Shown here: positions 8,784-18,128 of the stretch, one piece after another
How the letters are laid out: each line of letters starts with the position of its first letter
How positions within the stretch are numbered: the stretch's first letter is position 1
Assembly: GCA_937871505.1 (NCBI GenBank)
Contig: CALMPF010000016.1
Location: forward strand, 1 to 64,000
DNA from: an uncultured Planctomycetia bacterium
GTDB lineage: Bacteria > Planctomycetota > Phycisphaerae > Phycisphaerales > SM1A02
Length of the DNA: 64,000 nucleotides
Direction of reading: 5' to 3'
Made by a program: the position numbers and the translations under genes
Notes under the pieces: model-generated
The model's database searches: none
The model's input: the letters and a program-made list of their open reading frames with translations, nothing else
What the model was told of the DNA's origin: nothing

Positions 8784-8939
8784 TGCGCCGTCCCGCGCGG
8801 TCCTGCTCGCGCGCGGTGTGTCCAGACGAAGGAGGCGTCCGGGGTCCGCCCTTTCGCGGGGTGTCCGGAACGCTCCCACGCCGCACGCCACGCGGGTGTG
8901 CCAAGGCCTGCGCGGTCCGCCGATTCACGGGGTGCCCGT

Positions 8940-9110
8940 GCCCGAGGTCTTCCCTGTTCCGCGTGCCCCTTCCCCGGTGTCCCCTCCCCCGTGCCCCTGT
9001 CGCCTGTGCCGATCTCCCCCGTGCTCCGTCCCGCGGGCCCCTCTCCCGGGCCCCTCCCCCGGGCCCCGTCCTGCGTGCCCCCGTCCCGCGCGCCCCCGTC
9101 GAATCTGCCT
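8940..9110. repeat. Pyrimidine-rich low-complexity tract
   Basis: Degenerate short units such as CGTGCCCC, CGGGCCCCTC and TCCCCCGTGC alternate through the tract, with strong C/T bias on the plus strand and short G/C-rich inverted patches such as CCCGGGCCC. Confidence 0.5.
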
Positions 9111-9406
9111 GTCGCGAGCGTGCGACCGCCCAGCTCTCGCGTCGTCCAGCAGGCCGTTACCACTACAGCGCTGGAACTCGTCTGCTCCAGCCGCCGGCCC
9201 GCCACCAGTCGGGAATCAACCCGTTCGATCTGGAATAGCGGTGCGCCACCTTCGGTTGTTTCGAGGTCGGTCGTCGGGAGCGGTTGATGCGGCGGTCACG
9301 CCCTTGTGAGGCGGGCGCTGGTCCGGCTCCTGAGTCACGCCGTACTTCCGCCGCCTGCGGCCAATCCTGGCCGGGGGCACCGCCAGCCTTCAGGAGACAC
9401 CAGGTC

Positions 9407-11206
9407 ATGCACCGCTCGAACTCGATCACGCTTCGCTCGCCATGGCGCCGCGGCGCCATGCTTGTCGGCCTCGCCGGCCTTCTCGCGGCTCCCGCCGGCG
9501 CCCTCGCCGCGGGCGACGCGCCGCCGGTCGTTCCCCAGCGGGTCGACGAGACGACCCAGAAGAACACCACCACTCCGGACGGCAGGGCGGTCCTCTCGAA
9601 GCCGACCCAGGAGGAGATCGAGGCACGCCGAGCCGCCGCCCGCGAGGCGCTGCGGAATCGGCCGACCCCGAACGTCGATCCGAACCTCCGACTCGACCCG
9701 GACCGCGCCGCGGCCGCTGCCGCCGCAGCCGAGGCCCGTGCGGCTGGTGCCGCGCAGCTCGCCCCGGTCACGGAGAGCCTCGTGATCCGGCTCGAGCCGG
9801 CCGAGCTCGATCTCGGTGAGATGGTCGCCGACATCGCCAAGACCGGCACGGTGAAGGTCACGAACATCACGGATCAGCCGATCACCATCGCGCAGCTCAT
9901 CCCCTCCTGCGGCTGCACGACCGCGCCGGCGCCGCGCGATCCGATCGCTCCGGGCGCTTCGGTCGAGATTCCCATGACGCTCAAGCCCGGCTCGCGGCAG
10001 GGGGTCAGCCTCGCGAAGAAGGTCACCTTCCGCATCGACGGACATCCGCCCGTCGTCTACACGATCAAGGGCGACGTGGCCGAGTACGTCCGCATCGAGC
10101 CGGAGCTGATCACCTCCAACGTCGAGGATCCGAGCTCCGGGAAGATCACGCTCACCTCGCGCGACGGGCAGGCGTTCCGCATCCTCGGAGTCAATCCCGC
10201 CGTCATCACCGACTTCAGCGACGAACCCGCGCTGGAGCACGTCGTGAACATCGACTGGGAGAAGTGGCAGCAGACCGGCTCCGGAGTGAAGCTCGCCATC
10301 GCGATCGATCACCCGAAGATCCCCTCGGTCTCGGCGATGATCAAGCGTCCGATCGTGCGCGGCCAGCAGGAGGAAGTGACGGCGCGAAACGTGCCCGATC
10401 GCCAGGCGATGGACCCGGCCACGACCGCGCTGGTGGCCGCTGCCCGTCGCGGCGACCTCGCAGGCATCTCCGCGGCGATGGCAGAGGGCGCCAAGGTGGA
10501 TGAGGCGGATCGCCTCACCGGCCGGACGGCGCTGCACTGGGCGGCCCGCGAGGGCCAGGTCGACGCGATCGGCGAGCTCGTGAAGGCGGGCGCGAGCCTG
10601 CGAAGCATCGACCGCACCGGAAAGACGCCGCTCGGCGGAGCCGCAGAGGCCGGCAAGGCCGAGGCGGTCAAGGCGCTCCTCGCGGCGGGCTCGGAGATCG
10701 ATCATCGAGACGTGATCCGCGGCACGGCGCTTCTCTGGGCGGCCGGGCTCGGCAACACCGAAACCGTCAAGGTGCTTCTCGCGGCCGGCGCCGACCCCAA
10801 CGCGGTCGATGTCAACGGCCTCACGCCGCTGCTCTGGGCCGTCGGCATCGGCGAACCCGCGACGGTCGCCGCGCTGCTCGACGCCAAGGCCGACCCGAAG
10901 ATCGCCGACTTCATCGATGGTGACAACGCCCTCATCCGCGCCGCTCGCTCGGGCAAGGACGAGAGCCTGAAGATCCTGCTCGCCCGCGGCGTGGCCACCG
11001 ATGCGAAGAACAACAACGGCGCCACCGCGCTGCTCGTCGCCGCCGGAAGCGGCTCGATGGAGAAGATCAAGGCGCTGGTGCAGGCCAAGGCGGATCCGAC
11101 CGTCGTCGACAACAGCGGCCGCGGCGTGATGGACTACGCGCGGAACCGCACCGACCCAGCGCGCGACGCCGTGGTGGCGTACCTGACCGAGATCGTCGGC
11201 AAGTGA
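9407..11206 (+). CDS. Exported DUF1573-ankyrin repeat fusion protein
   Basis: 599 residues. A signal peptide (residues ~12-36, MLVGLAGLLAAPAGALAAG) is followed by an Ala/Arg-rich linker and a DUF1573 (HYDIN/ASH-like immunoglobulin) domain around residues 123-215, with LDLGEM, VTNITDQPI and the typical CGCTTA. From about 340 to the end there are some seven ankyrin repeats (TALHWAAREGQVDAIGEL, TPLGGAAEAGKAEAVKAL and similar units). Both parts bind proteins in known cases, so the product is likely an envelope scaffold; the partner is unknown. ATG 9407 is chosen because the signal peptide starts there and CAGGAG lies ~10 nt upstream. Two hairpins follow the stop. Confidence 0.85.
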   Translation: MHRSNSITLRSPWRRGAMLVGLAGLLAAPAGALAAGDAPPVVPQRVDETTQKNTTTPDGRAVLSKPTQEEIEARRAAAREALRNRPTPNVDPNLRLDPDRAAAAAAAAEARAAGAAQLAPVTESLVIRLEPAELDLGEMVADIAKTGTVKVTNITDQPITIAQLIPSCGCTTAPAPRDPIAPGASVEIPMTLKPGSRQGVSLAKKVTFRIDGHPPVVYTIKGDVAEYVRIEPELITSNVEDPSSGKITLTSRDGQAFRILGVNPAVITDFSDEPALEHVVNIDWEKWQQTGSGVKLAIAIDHPKIPSVSAMIKRPIVRGQQEEVTARNVPDRQAMDPATTALVAAARRGDLAGISAAMAEGAKVDEADRLTGRTALHWAAREGQVDAIGELVKAGASLRSIDRTGKTPLGGAAEAGKAEAVKALLAAGSEIDHRDVIRGTALLWAAGLGNTETVKVLLAAGADPNAVDVNGLTPLLWAVGIGEPATVAALLDAKADPKIADFIDGDNALIRAARSGKDESLKILLARGVATDAKNNNGATALLVAAGSGSMEKIKALVQAKADPTVVDNSGRGVMDYARNRTDPARDAVVAYLTEIVGK

Positions 11207-11230
11207 ACTGACTCCTCTCCATGCGTGCGG

Positions 11231-11302
11231 TCGCCCGATCGTTCGGGCGACCCAGACAGGTTGCGACGGCCCGCCCGGCCTGCCGGGCGGGCCGTCGCTC
11301 TT
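11231..11302 (+). terminator. Two tandem hairpins after the DUF1573-ankyrin gene
   Basis: The first hairpin is TCGCCCGA-TCGT-TCGGGCGA at 11231-11250. The second is a perfect 16-bp G/C-rich inverted repeat (11264-11279 and 11282-11297) followed by CTCTT. This looks like an intrinsic terminator with a weak U tract, 25-95 nt past the stop codon. Confidence 0.7.
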
Positions 11303-11425
11303 GGCGCTCGATGCACGGGCGGCGGAGCGGATCGCGGCTGCGGCGACGGAGGCACGCTCTCGCGCCCGAGCTGCCGTGCGCTCACGATGCCCGCGGCGGG
11401 TTGGCGCGGCCCCGCGGGCACCGAA

Positions 11426-11431
11426 TAGGAT
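11426..11431 (+). promoter_or_regulatory. -10-like hexamer TAGGAT, 6 nt before the M32 gene
   Basis: Close spacing to ATG 11438 and lack of a ribosome site suggest a leaderless start. Confidence 0.45.
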
Positions 11432-11437
11432 CGCCGC

Positions 11438-13003
11438 ATGACCCCTGCAACGCTCACCGACTCCGCGACGGCGCCGCCGTCGGCGCCGTACGACCGACTG
11501 CTCGAGGCGGTGCGCGAGGCGAGGCTCCTCGAGAGCAGCGCGTCGCTTCTGACGTGGGATCAGGAGACCATGATGCCCGCCGCCGGCGTGGAGCACCGCG
11601 CACGGCAGGTCGCTCAGCTCACCCGGATGGCGCACACGAGCTTCACCGATCCCGCCATCGGCGAGCTGCTCGATGCCTGCGATGGCGAAGGGCTCGCGGG
11701 CGCCGATTCCGCCGATCCCCGGGCGGTCAACCTGCGCGAGATTCGCGTCGCCTGGGAGCGGCAGACCAAGCTGCCGGCCTCCCTCGTCGAGGAGATCGCC
11801 CTCACCACGACCCGGTCCCGCCACGAGTGGGGCGCTGCGCGGCGCGAGAGCGACTTTGCGCGGTTCCGGCCCTGGCTCGAGCGGATCGTCGCGCTCTCGC
11901 GCCGACGTGCCGAGTGCCTCGGATGGCCCGAGGGCGGCGAGCCGTGGGACGCCCTCGCGGATGAGTACGAACCCGGCGCGACCGCGGCCGAGATCGCGGC
12001 CATCTTCGACCCGCTGCGAGCGCGGCTCTCCGCGCTGGTCGCCGACATTGCGGCTGCGCGGCGCCGTCCGAGCAATCGCTTCAACGAGCTCCGGCTCGAC
12101 GTGAACGACCAGGAAAGGGCGGTGCGCTTCGTCGCGGAGGCGATCGGCTTCGACTTCGGCCGCGGGCGCCTCGACCGCTCGACGCATCCCTTCTGCCTCT
12201 CGACCCACTGCAACGACGTGCGGCTCACGACGCGCTTCACCGAGCACTGCTTCAACGACGCGCTGGGCTCGACGATGCACGAGGCGGGCCATGGGATGTA
12301 TGAGCAGGGGCTCGATCCCCGCTTCATCGGGCTGCCGATGGGTTCGGCCACATCGCTCGGGATCCACGAGAGCCAGAGCCGCATGTGGGAGAACCAGGTC
12401 GGAAGGAGCCGGGCGTTCTGGACATGGCTGAGGCCGAATCTCCCGCGCCACTTCCAGGGCGCCCAGCGCGCGGCGGTCGAGGCGTTCTCGCTCGAGGAGC
12501 TCTACGAGGCGGCGAACATCGTCGAGCCGGGGTTCATCCGCGTCGAGGCCGACGAGGCGACGTACAACCTGCACGTGATGATCCGCTTCGAGCTGGAGCG
12601 CGCGATGATGGCCGGCGATCTGGCGGTCGCCGACGTCCCCGGCGAGTGGAACCGCCGCTATCGCGACCATCTCGGACTTGAGGTTCCCGACGATCGCCGC
12701 GGCTGCCTTCAGGACATCCACTGGTCGCTGGGCTCGATCGGCTACTTCCCGACGTACACGCTCGGCAACCTGCTCTGCGCGCAGCTCTTCGAGGCGGCGC
12801 AGCGGGCGATCCCCGGTCTCGACGGCCAGTTCGCGGAGGGGCGCTTCGACGATCTGCGGCGCTGGCTCAACGAGCATGTGCACGCGCACGGGATGCGCTA
12901 CCGCTCGGGGGAGCTCTGCCGCGTCGTCACCGGCGCGGCGCTCTCGGCGGAACCGCTGATGCGTCACCTCGAGGGCAAGCTCCGTCCGCTCTACGGGATC
13001 TGA
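11438..13003 (+). CDS. Peptidase family M32 carboxypeptidase (Taq carboxypeptidase type)
   Basis: A zinc metallocarboxypeptidase that trims C-terminal residues from peptides, probably in the cytoplasm as no signal peptide is present. 521 residues match the ~500-residue family length. The N-terminus has the family helix with SASLLTWDQETMMPAAG. The zinc-binding HEAGH is at 281-285, with the downstream glutamate in GIHESQSRMWEN (E311). Later DIHWSLGSIGYFPTYTLGN is a strong family signature. The gene stands alone between the terminator of its neighbour and the convergent folE. Confidence 0.95.
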   Translation: MTPATLTDSATAPPSAPYDRLLEAVREARLLESSASLLTWDQETMMPAAGVEHRARQVAQLTRMAHTSFTDPAIGELLDACDGEGLAGADSADPRAVNLREIRVAWERQTKLPASLVEEIALTTTRSRHEWGAARRESDFARFRPWLERIVALSRRRAECLGWPEGGEPWDALADEYEPGATAAEIAAIFDPLRARLSALVADIAAARRRPSNRFNELRLDVNDQERAVRFVAEAIGFDFGRGRLDRSTHPFCLSTHCNDVRLTTRFTEHCFNDALGSTMHEAGHGMYEQGLDPRFIGLPMGSATSLGIHESQSRMWENQVGRSRAFWTWLRPNLPRHFQGAQRAAVEAFSLEELYEAANIVEPGFIRVEADEATYNLHVMIRFELERAMMAGDLAVADVPGEWNRRYRDHLGLEVPDDRRGCLQDIHWSLGSIGYFPTYTLGNLLCAQLFEAAQRAIPGLDGQFAEGRFDDLRRWLNEHVHAHGMRYRSGELCRVVTGAALSAEPLMRHLEGKLRPLYGI

Positions 13004-13217
13004 GCTCCGGTCGCATCGCGCCTGCTTCGATGCCGAACGCCGCTTCCGGACGCCGCAGCAGGCGACGAGGGGCGCTGTCGTGCGATGGCGGCGGCGCGGC
13101 GCACCCGCGTTGCCGCGCGCCCGACGATGCTCCGCGCGGACCGGTTCACCGTGGATCGAGCCCGGCGCCGATTCGGAGAGCCGGGCACGGCTCTCCCGCT
13201 CGCACCGGAGGCGGCGC

Positions 13218-13805
13218 TCACCGCTCCCGGCGCATCTCGATGAGCTGGAAGAGCTCGGCGCGGGCCGCGGCGCTCTTGAGGAAGATGCCGTGGAGCTTGC
13301 TCGTCGTCGTCCACGCCCCCGGCTTGCGCACGCCGCGATAGCACATGCAGAAGTGCTGGCACTGGAGGACGACCGCGACGCCGTGCGGCGCCAGCGCGTC
13401 CTGGATCGACTTGGCGATCTGGGCCGTGAGCTTCTCCTGCACCTGAAGCCGCTTGGCGAAGATGTCGACCACGCGGGCGAGCTTGGAGAGGCCGGTGACG
13501 CGTCCGTTCGGGATGTACCCGACATGCGCCCGCCCGACGAAGGGCACCATGTGGTGCTCGCAGTGGCTGTGCAGCTCGATGTCGGTCAGGAGCACGAGCT
13601 CGTCGTATCCCTCGACCTCCGTGAAGGTCTTCGAGAGGATCTCCATCGGATCCTGCCCATAGCCGCTGAAGTGATCCCGCATCGCCATGACGACGCGCTT
13701 CGGGGTGTCGAGCAGCCCTTCGCGCTCCGGGTCCTCGCCGATGAAGCGGAGGAGGCCGCGGACATGATCGGCTGCGGTGGAGGCATCGGGATCGAGGGAG
13801 GTCAT
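13218..13805 (-). CDS. folE: GTP cyclohydrolase I
   Basis: Converts GTP to 7,8-dihydroneopterin triphosphate, the first step of tetrahydrofolate (and queuosine/pterin) synthesis. 195 residues, normal for the family. Zinc ligands are visible as CEHHMVPF and the later QHFCMCYRGV; GEDPEREGLLDTPKRV, TGLSKLARVVDIFAKRLQVQE and the substrate-binding His pair are intact. ATG 13805 matches the usual N-terminus; the frame stays open to 13934 without similarity. TATCCT lies 11 nt upstream. folD, the other folate gene here, is 4 kb away and not in the same operon. Confidence 0.96.
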   Translation of the reverse strand: MTSLDPDASTAADHVRGLLRFIGEDPEREGLLDTPKRVVMAMRDHFSGYGQDPMEILSKTFTEVEGYDELVLLTDIELHSHCEHHMVPFVGRAHVGYIPNGRVTGLSKLARVVDIFAKRLQVQEKLTAQIAKSIQDALAPHGVAVVLQCQHFCMCYRGVRKPGAWTTTSKLHGIFLKSAAARAELFQLIEMRRER

Positions 13806-14445
13806 CGCAGGCGGGGAGGATACGGCCTGCCGCGCCCAGCGCGGCGAGGCGGGTCGGCGCTGGCCGTTGCCGGCGCGGAGTCGCCCGTTGGCGGCTGGAT
13901 CGTGCCGACGGGAAGGGAGGGGAATGGGGTTCATGGCGAGCGGCTCTCGGCCACGATCCGCACGGTCGGAGGGTGCGGTCGCGAAGACGGGGCGGAGTCC
14001 GGTCGCTTCGATGTCGTGATCGGTCGGATTCGCGTCGCTCCCTTCGCGACCAGCAGGGTCCGGCGCTCGGTCGCGTCGAGCGGGGCGCCCGTGTCTCGTC
14101 GCTCGACGCGCGACGCCCCCGGAGGAGCGTCGCCCCCGGAGATGCGACGGCTCTCGCCGAGCGAGGCTCCCCCCCGGGGGGGGGGGCGGCGCCTCCGTAC
14201 GAGCGACGCGCTTTCACGAGGCCCCGGGCGAAGCGCCGGGACCGTCGCTCATCGGTTCGTGCCGCGCCGATCGATGCGCGGCGCGTCCCTTCCTGCGCCC
14301 GGCGCGCCGGGGCGGTCGAGCGTCGACGAACGCCGGGCCGGTCGCCGCGCTCGCGGCTCGCTCACCAGACCGGCCGATGTCCATCGGCATTCGAACCGGC
14401 GCTGCGGAGGCCCGCCCGCAGCGTGGACGAGCTGCGCGGCGGCTG
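13806..14445. other. Gene-free interval with a C7G11 palindromic run
   Basis: Between the folE start and the 3' end of the S9 peptidase gene. Open frames are Arg/Ser-rich and unlike any family. The only distinct item is a run of seven C followed by about eleven G near 14169-14186, which can fold on itself and is also a typical place for sequencing error. Confidence 0.5.
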
Positions 14446-16530
14446 CTACAGGTGCCGCTCCAGCCACGCGATCATCTCGCCGAGACGATGTCGCCGCAGG
14501 TCGGGAGGTCCGGTGCGGCTCATCCCATGGCTCGTGCTCGCCGGGTAGCGGACCAGGCGCGCGGGGACCCGCAGCGTGCACAGCGCGGTGAAGAGCTGCT
14601 CGCCCTGCTCGACGTTGCAGCGCAGGTCGCCTTCGCTGTGGATGACGAGCGTCGGCGTCCGCGCCGTGCCGATGTGACGGATCGGGCTCGACTCCCAGCG
14701 GCGCTCCCAGCGCTCCCAGACGGCGCCGGGCCAGTACTCGTCGGGGATGTCGGGATAGTCGCTGTTTCCCGCCATGCTCAGCAGATTGCTCACGCAGCGA
14801 TCGACGATCGCGCAGCGAAAGTCGTGCGAGTGTCCGATCGCCCACGCGGCCATGTATCCCCCGTAGCTGCCGCCGGCGATCGCGAGGCGCTTGCCGTCGA
14901 TGCGCCGGTCCTTCTTCATCGCGGCGACGTAGCCGAGGATGTCCTCCCAGTCTCGATCTCCCCAGGCCCCGCGGATCGCGGCGCAATGGTCGCGCCCGTA
15001 GCCCTTGCTCCCGCGCGGATTGCCGAAGCAGACCGTCCAGCCCCGGGCTGCGAGCGTCTGCATCTCGTGGAAGAAGGTCTCGCCGTACATCGCGTGCGGT
15101 CCGCCGTGGACGAGGAGAACCGCAGGCGTGCGCCTGCCGGCGCCGCCGCGCTTCCGCGACCCTCGGCTGCGCTGCGGAGGCCGCATGATCCAGAGCTGCG
15201 AGCGATGGCCGTCCGCGGCCTTGACCTCGTGCGACTCCGGCGCCGCCACGATGACCTCGTTGAGGAGCGCCTCGTTGAGCGCCGTGAGGCGACGGACGCG
15301 CGCCCCATCGGGCGAAAGCGCGGCGATCGCCACCTCCGGCGGCGTGGTGAAGTCGGAGACGATCAGCGCCATCACCGTGCCCGACCGGTCGAGGTTCCCC
15401 AACGACCGATCGCCCTCTTCGCGCGTGTGCGTCACGAGGGGGCCGCCCGTCCGGCCGATCGAGGCGAGCTGCCCGCGCCCTTCGCGGCCGAGCTTGACGA
15501 AGACGCGGCTGGAGTCGCGCGACCAGAGCAGCGCGGGCGCGAAGGAGGCGTCGGCGCTGTCGGAGAGGATCGCGGCCATCATGCAGCAGTCGTCCTCCGC
15601 CGGATCGCCGATCAGCGAGCGGACGGAGGCGGCCCGATCGCCGCGCACCTCGGCCACGAAGAGCCGCAGGTTCTCCGGGCTGTAGAGCCCTTCGGACCGA
15701 TCGGCGCGTCCCGCCCACGCGATGGCCTGACCATCGGGCGACCAGGCGATCGCGGTCTTGGGGCCATCGGGAAGGCCGCGAAGACGGCGCTGTCCCGGGC
15801 GCGACGCGCCTCCGCGCGCGACGTCGATGAGCAGGATCTCGTCATGCCAGGGCTGCATCAGCGGACGACGGCTGGTGTTCGTCGTCAGCGCGATCGTCCT
15901 CCCGTCGGGGGACCAGTCGAAGGTGAAGTCGCCGAGCCGGTCCCGGTCGTGGAGCACGCGGCTCCGTCCGGTGGCGAGTTCGACCAGATGCAGCGCGTAG
16001 CGCGCGGGCCCGAAGTAGCCGTCGCCGTCAAGGCGGTACCAGACGTCCTCGGTCGCGCGCGGGGGCTCGCTCTCGCCCGCAGCGCTGCGCCGCCGCTGGG
16101 CCTCTTCGCCGAAGGTCGGGTCGCTCTGCCGGTACTTGACGGCGAGGCGAGCGCCATCCGGCGACCACCTGAACGAGTCGATGCTGCCTTCGGGGAAGCT
16201 TGTCAGCGCCCGCGCCTCGCCGCCCGCGGCGTCGATGAGGAAGATCTGCGGACGGTGCTTCGGTTCGGCGCGGATGAAGGCGATCGTCGAGCCATCCGGC
16301 GACCAGCGGCCCTTCGAGTCCCGCGGGCCTGCGGTGAACGGCCGGGCGCCATCGCCCTTCGACGCGCCGTGCGTGCGTGCCAGCATCAGGCGCGTGCGGG
16401 AGTGCCCGGGCCGCTCGGTCGCTTCCCGGAGCGTGAAGAGCACGCTGGATCCGTCGGGGGAGACCTGGGGATCGGCCGCGATCCGCAGCCGCAGGAGGTC
16501 CTCGACGGCGATGGGTCTGCGTGATGGCAT
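14446..16530 (-). CDS. S9 family prolyl oligopeptidase / acylaminoacyl-peptidase-like
   Basis: 694 residues. An N-terminal seven-bladed propeller (residues ~20-400) has repeated WSPDG-type motifs, followed by an alpha/beta-hydrolase domain. The catalytic triad is readable: Ser 555 in GGSYGGYM, Asp 635 in HSEGDLRCN and His 668 in STSHGMS, with normal spacing. HGGPHAMYGE forms the oxyanion region. No signal peptide, so it likely degrades peptides in the cytoplasm. ATG 16530 is preferred to ATG 16539 because TACGAT lies 7 nt before it and would overlap the other start. Divergent from hutF with 134 bp between. Confidence 0.93.
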   Translation of the reverse strand: MPSRRPIAVEDLLRLRIAADPQVSPDGSSVLFTLREATERPGHSRTRLMLARTHGASKGDGARPFTAGPRDSKGRWSPDGSTIAFIRAEPKHRPQIFLIDAAGGEARALTSFPEGSIDSFRWSPDGARLAVKYRQSDPTFGEEAQRRRSAAGESEPPRATEDVWYRLDGDGYFGPARYALHLVELATGRSRVLHDRDRLGDFTFDWSPDGRTIALTTNTSRRPLMQPWHDEILLIDVARGGASRPGQRRLRGLPDGPKTAIAWSPDGQAIAWAGRADRSEGLYSPENLRLFVAEVRGDRAASVRSLIGDPAEDDCCMMAAILSDSADASFAPALLWSRDSSRVFVKLGREGRGQLASIGRTGGPLVTHTREEGDRSLGNLDRSGTVMALIVSDFTTPPEVAIAALSPDGARVRRLTALNEALLNEVIVAAPESHEVKAADGHRSQLWIMRPPQRSRGSRKRGGAGRRTPAVLLVHGGPHAMYGETFFHEMQTLAARGWTVCFGNPRGSKGYGRDHCAAIRGAWGDRDWEDILGYVAAMKKDRRIDGKRLAIAGGSYGGYMAAWAIGHSHDFRCAIVDRCVSNLLSMAGNSDYPDIPDEYWPGAVWERWERRWESSPIRHIGTARTPTLVIHSEGDLRCNVEQGEQLFTALCTLRVPARLVRYPASTSHGMSRTGPPDLRRHRLGEMIAWLERHL

Positions 16531-16537
16531 GATCGGC

Positions 16538-16543
16538 ATCGTA
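16538..16543 (-). promoter_or_regulatory. -10-like hexamer TACGAT, 7 nt before the S9 peptidase gene
   Basis: Read on the minus strand; decides between two in-frame ATG codons nine bases apart. Confidence 0.45.
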
Positions 16544-16650
16544 CTTGCGTCCAGCCCTCTCGTTGCGCTCCCTGCCGCGCCGCTCCCCGCAGATCAGCGG
16601 CCGCCGGCGCCCGTTCGACCGTGAGGGGACGCAGTCGAATCCCGCGCCGC

Positions 16651-16656
16651 TACGAT
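16651..16656 (+). promoter_or_regulatory. -10-like hexamer TACGAT, 8 nt before hutF
   Basis: Forms the plus-strand half of the divergent S9 peptidase/hutF promoter region. Confidence 0.45.
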
Positions 16657-16664
16657 CGCCGCTC

Positions 16665-18128
16665 ATGTCCACGGAGCCGCGCGAACGACTCATGGCCGGA
16701 CCCGCAGCGATCCTCGCGCCGGAACTGGCCTACGTCGGCGGGCGATTCGAGCGCGACCTGCACGTCGAGCTGCGCGCGGACGGCCGCATCGGCCGCGTCG
16801 GCCGCCGGCTGCTCGACCGCAGCGATCCGGTCGCAGGCGCCACGCTCATCGAGCTTCCGCGCCGCGCACTCCTCCCGGGCTTCGTCAACGCCCACTCGCA
16901 CGCATTCCAGCGCGGGCTCCGCGGCCTCGGCGAGTCGTTCCCGGCAGGTGCGGGGAGCTTCTGGTCGTGGCGCGAGGCGATGTACTCCCTCGTCGACCGG
17001 CTCGATCCGACGTCGCTGCACGAGCTCTCGCTGCGCTGTTTCCGCGAGATGCTCGCAGCGGGGATCACGACCGTGGGAGAGTTCCACTACGTCCATCGCG
17101 ATGGCGACGGGCGGTGGGCGGCGATGGATGATGCGGTGCTCGCCGCGGCGCGCGACGCGGGCATCCGCATCGTGCTGCTCCAGTGCGCGTACCGCACCGG
17201 CGCCATCGGCCAGCCCCTGCGCGGCGGACAGGTCCGGTTCGACACCGCCGGCCACGCGGAGTTCCTCGCCGCCTTCGACCGGCTCGCCGAGGCGCTCGAT
17301 CCGCGGACGCAGTCGGCGGCGATCGTCGCCCACTCCGTCCGCGCCGTCCCATGGGAGGAGATCATCGCGCTCCGCGCCGCCGCGCGCGAGCGGGGCACCG
17401 TCTTCCACATGCACGTCGAGGAGGTCATCCCCGAGATCGAAGACTGCCTCGAGGCGTACGGACGCCGTCCGATGCAGATGGTCGTCGACGATCTCGAGGT
17501 CGATTCGACGTTCACCGCCGTCCACTGCACGCACACGGCGCCCTCCGACATGGCACGCTTCGTCGCCGCGGGCGGGACGGTCTGCCTCTGCCCGCTGACC
17601 GAAGGCAATCTCGGCGACGGCGTCCACGACGCGCCTGGCATCCTCGCCCGAGGCGGCCGGATCGCCTTCGGCACCGATCTGAACTCCCGGCTCTGCGTCT
17701 TCGAGGAGCTGCGCTGGATCGAGTATCTCCACCGGCTGGTCCGGCGCGAGCGCGGCGTGCTGCGCGACGCCGAGGGCGTCGTCTCGCCCCGACTTCTGGC
17801 GATCGCCACCGAGCACGGCGCCCGCGCTCTGGGCGTCGAGGCCGGGCGGATCGCCGAGGGCCGGCACGCCGATCTCTTCACGGTCGATCTCGACCACGCG
17901 GAACTTGACGGCGCCGACGCGCGGTCGCTTGCCGATGCGCTCGTCTTCGGCTGCGGCAACGCGGCGATCGAGCAGGTCTGGGTCGACGGCATCGAGAGGC
18001 GGGCCGCGCCGATGCGCGGTTCCGCAGCGGCCGGTCCGCCGCCGCGGGAGACGGCGGCGCGGCTTCATGGGCGGGTCGCAGGCGGCCTCTCCGCCGACTT
18101 CGCCGGACGGAAGGGGACGCTCGGTTGA
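16665..18128 (+). CDS. hutF: Formimidoylglutamate deiminase
   Basis: Hydrolyses N-formimidoyl-L-glutamate to N-formyl-L-glutamate and ammonia in the five-step histidine-degradation pathway. 487 residues of the amidohydrolase superfamily. Metal and substrate motifs in order: FVNAHSHAFQR with an adjacent FWSWREAMYSL, TTVGEFHYVH, FHMHVEEV, HCTHT, and FGTDLNSR; FWSWRE and EFHY distinguish it from other deaminases. The remaining hut genes are not in the window. ATG 16665 is chosen on the upstream hexamer; ATG 16692 is possible. The stop overlaps the TTG that can start folD, so the two may be translationally coupled. Confidence 0.93.
   Translation: MSTEPRERLMAGPAAILAPELAYVGGRFERDLHVELRADGRIGRVGRRLLDRSDPVAGATLIELPRRALLPGFVNAHSHAFQRGLRGLGESFPAGAGSFWSWREAMYSLVDRLDPTSLHELSLRCFREMLAAGITTVGEFHYVHRDGDGRWAAMDDAVLAAARDAGIRIVLLQCAYRTGAIGQPLRGGQVRFDTAGHAEFLAAFDRLAEALDPRTQSAAIVAHSVRAVPWEEIIALRAAARERGTVFHMHVEEVIPEIEDCLEAYGRRPMQMVVDDLEVDSTFTAVHCTHTAPSDMARFVAAGGTVCLCPLTEGNLGDGVHDAPGILARGGRIAFGTDLNSRLCVFEELRWIEYLHRLVRRERGVLRDAEGVVSPRLLAIATEHGARALGVEAGRIAEGRHADLFTVDLDHAELDGADARSLADALVFGCGNAAIEQVWVDGIERRAAPMRGSAAAGPPPRETAARLHGRVAGGLSADFAGRKGTLG

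Larger units (their letters stand above)
8220..9406. other. 1.2-kb repeat-rich gene-free interval
   Basis: Separates divergent amrB and the DUF1573-ankyrin gene. It holds three kinds of repeated sequence, listed separately: a YGGCCAYGC motif cluster (8293-8540), a 25-bp tandem repeat (8694-8783) and a C/T-rich tract of short CCC-based units (about 8940-9110). No frame in it has family features. Confidence 0.7.

Noticed and set aside
9335-13525. A 1396-codon open frame on the minus strand
   Set aside because: It is antisense to two well-supported genes (DUF1573-ankyrin and M32 peptidase) and has Arg-rich composition typical of high-G+C shadow frames.
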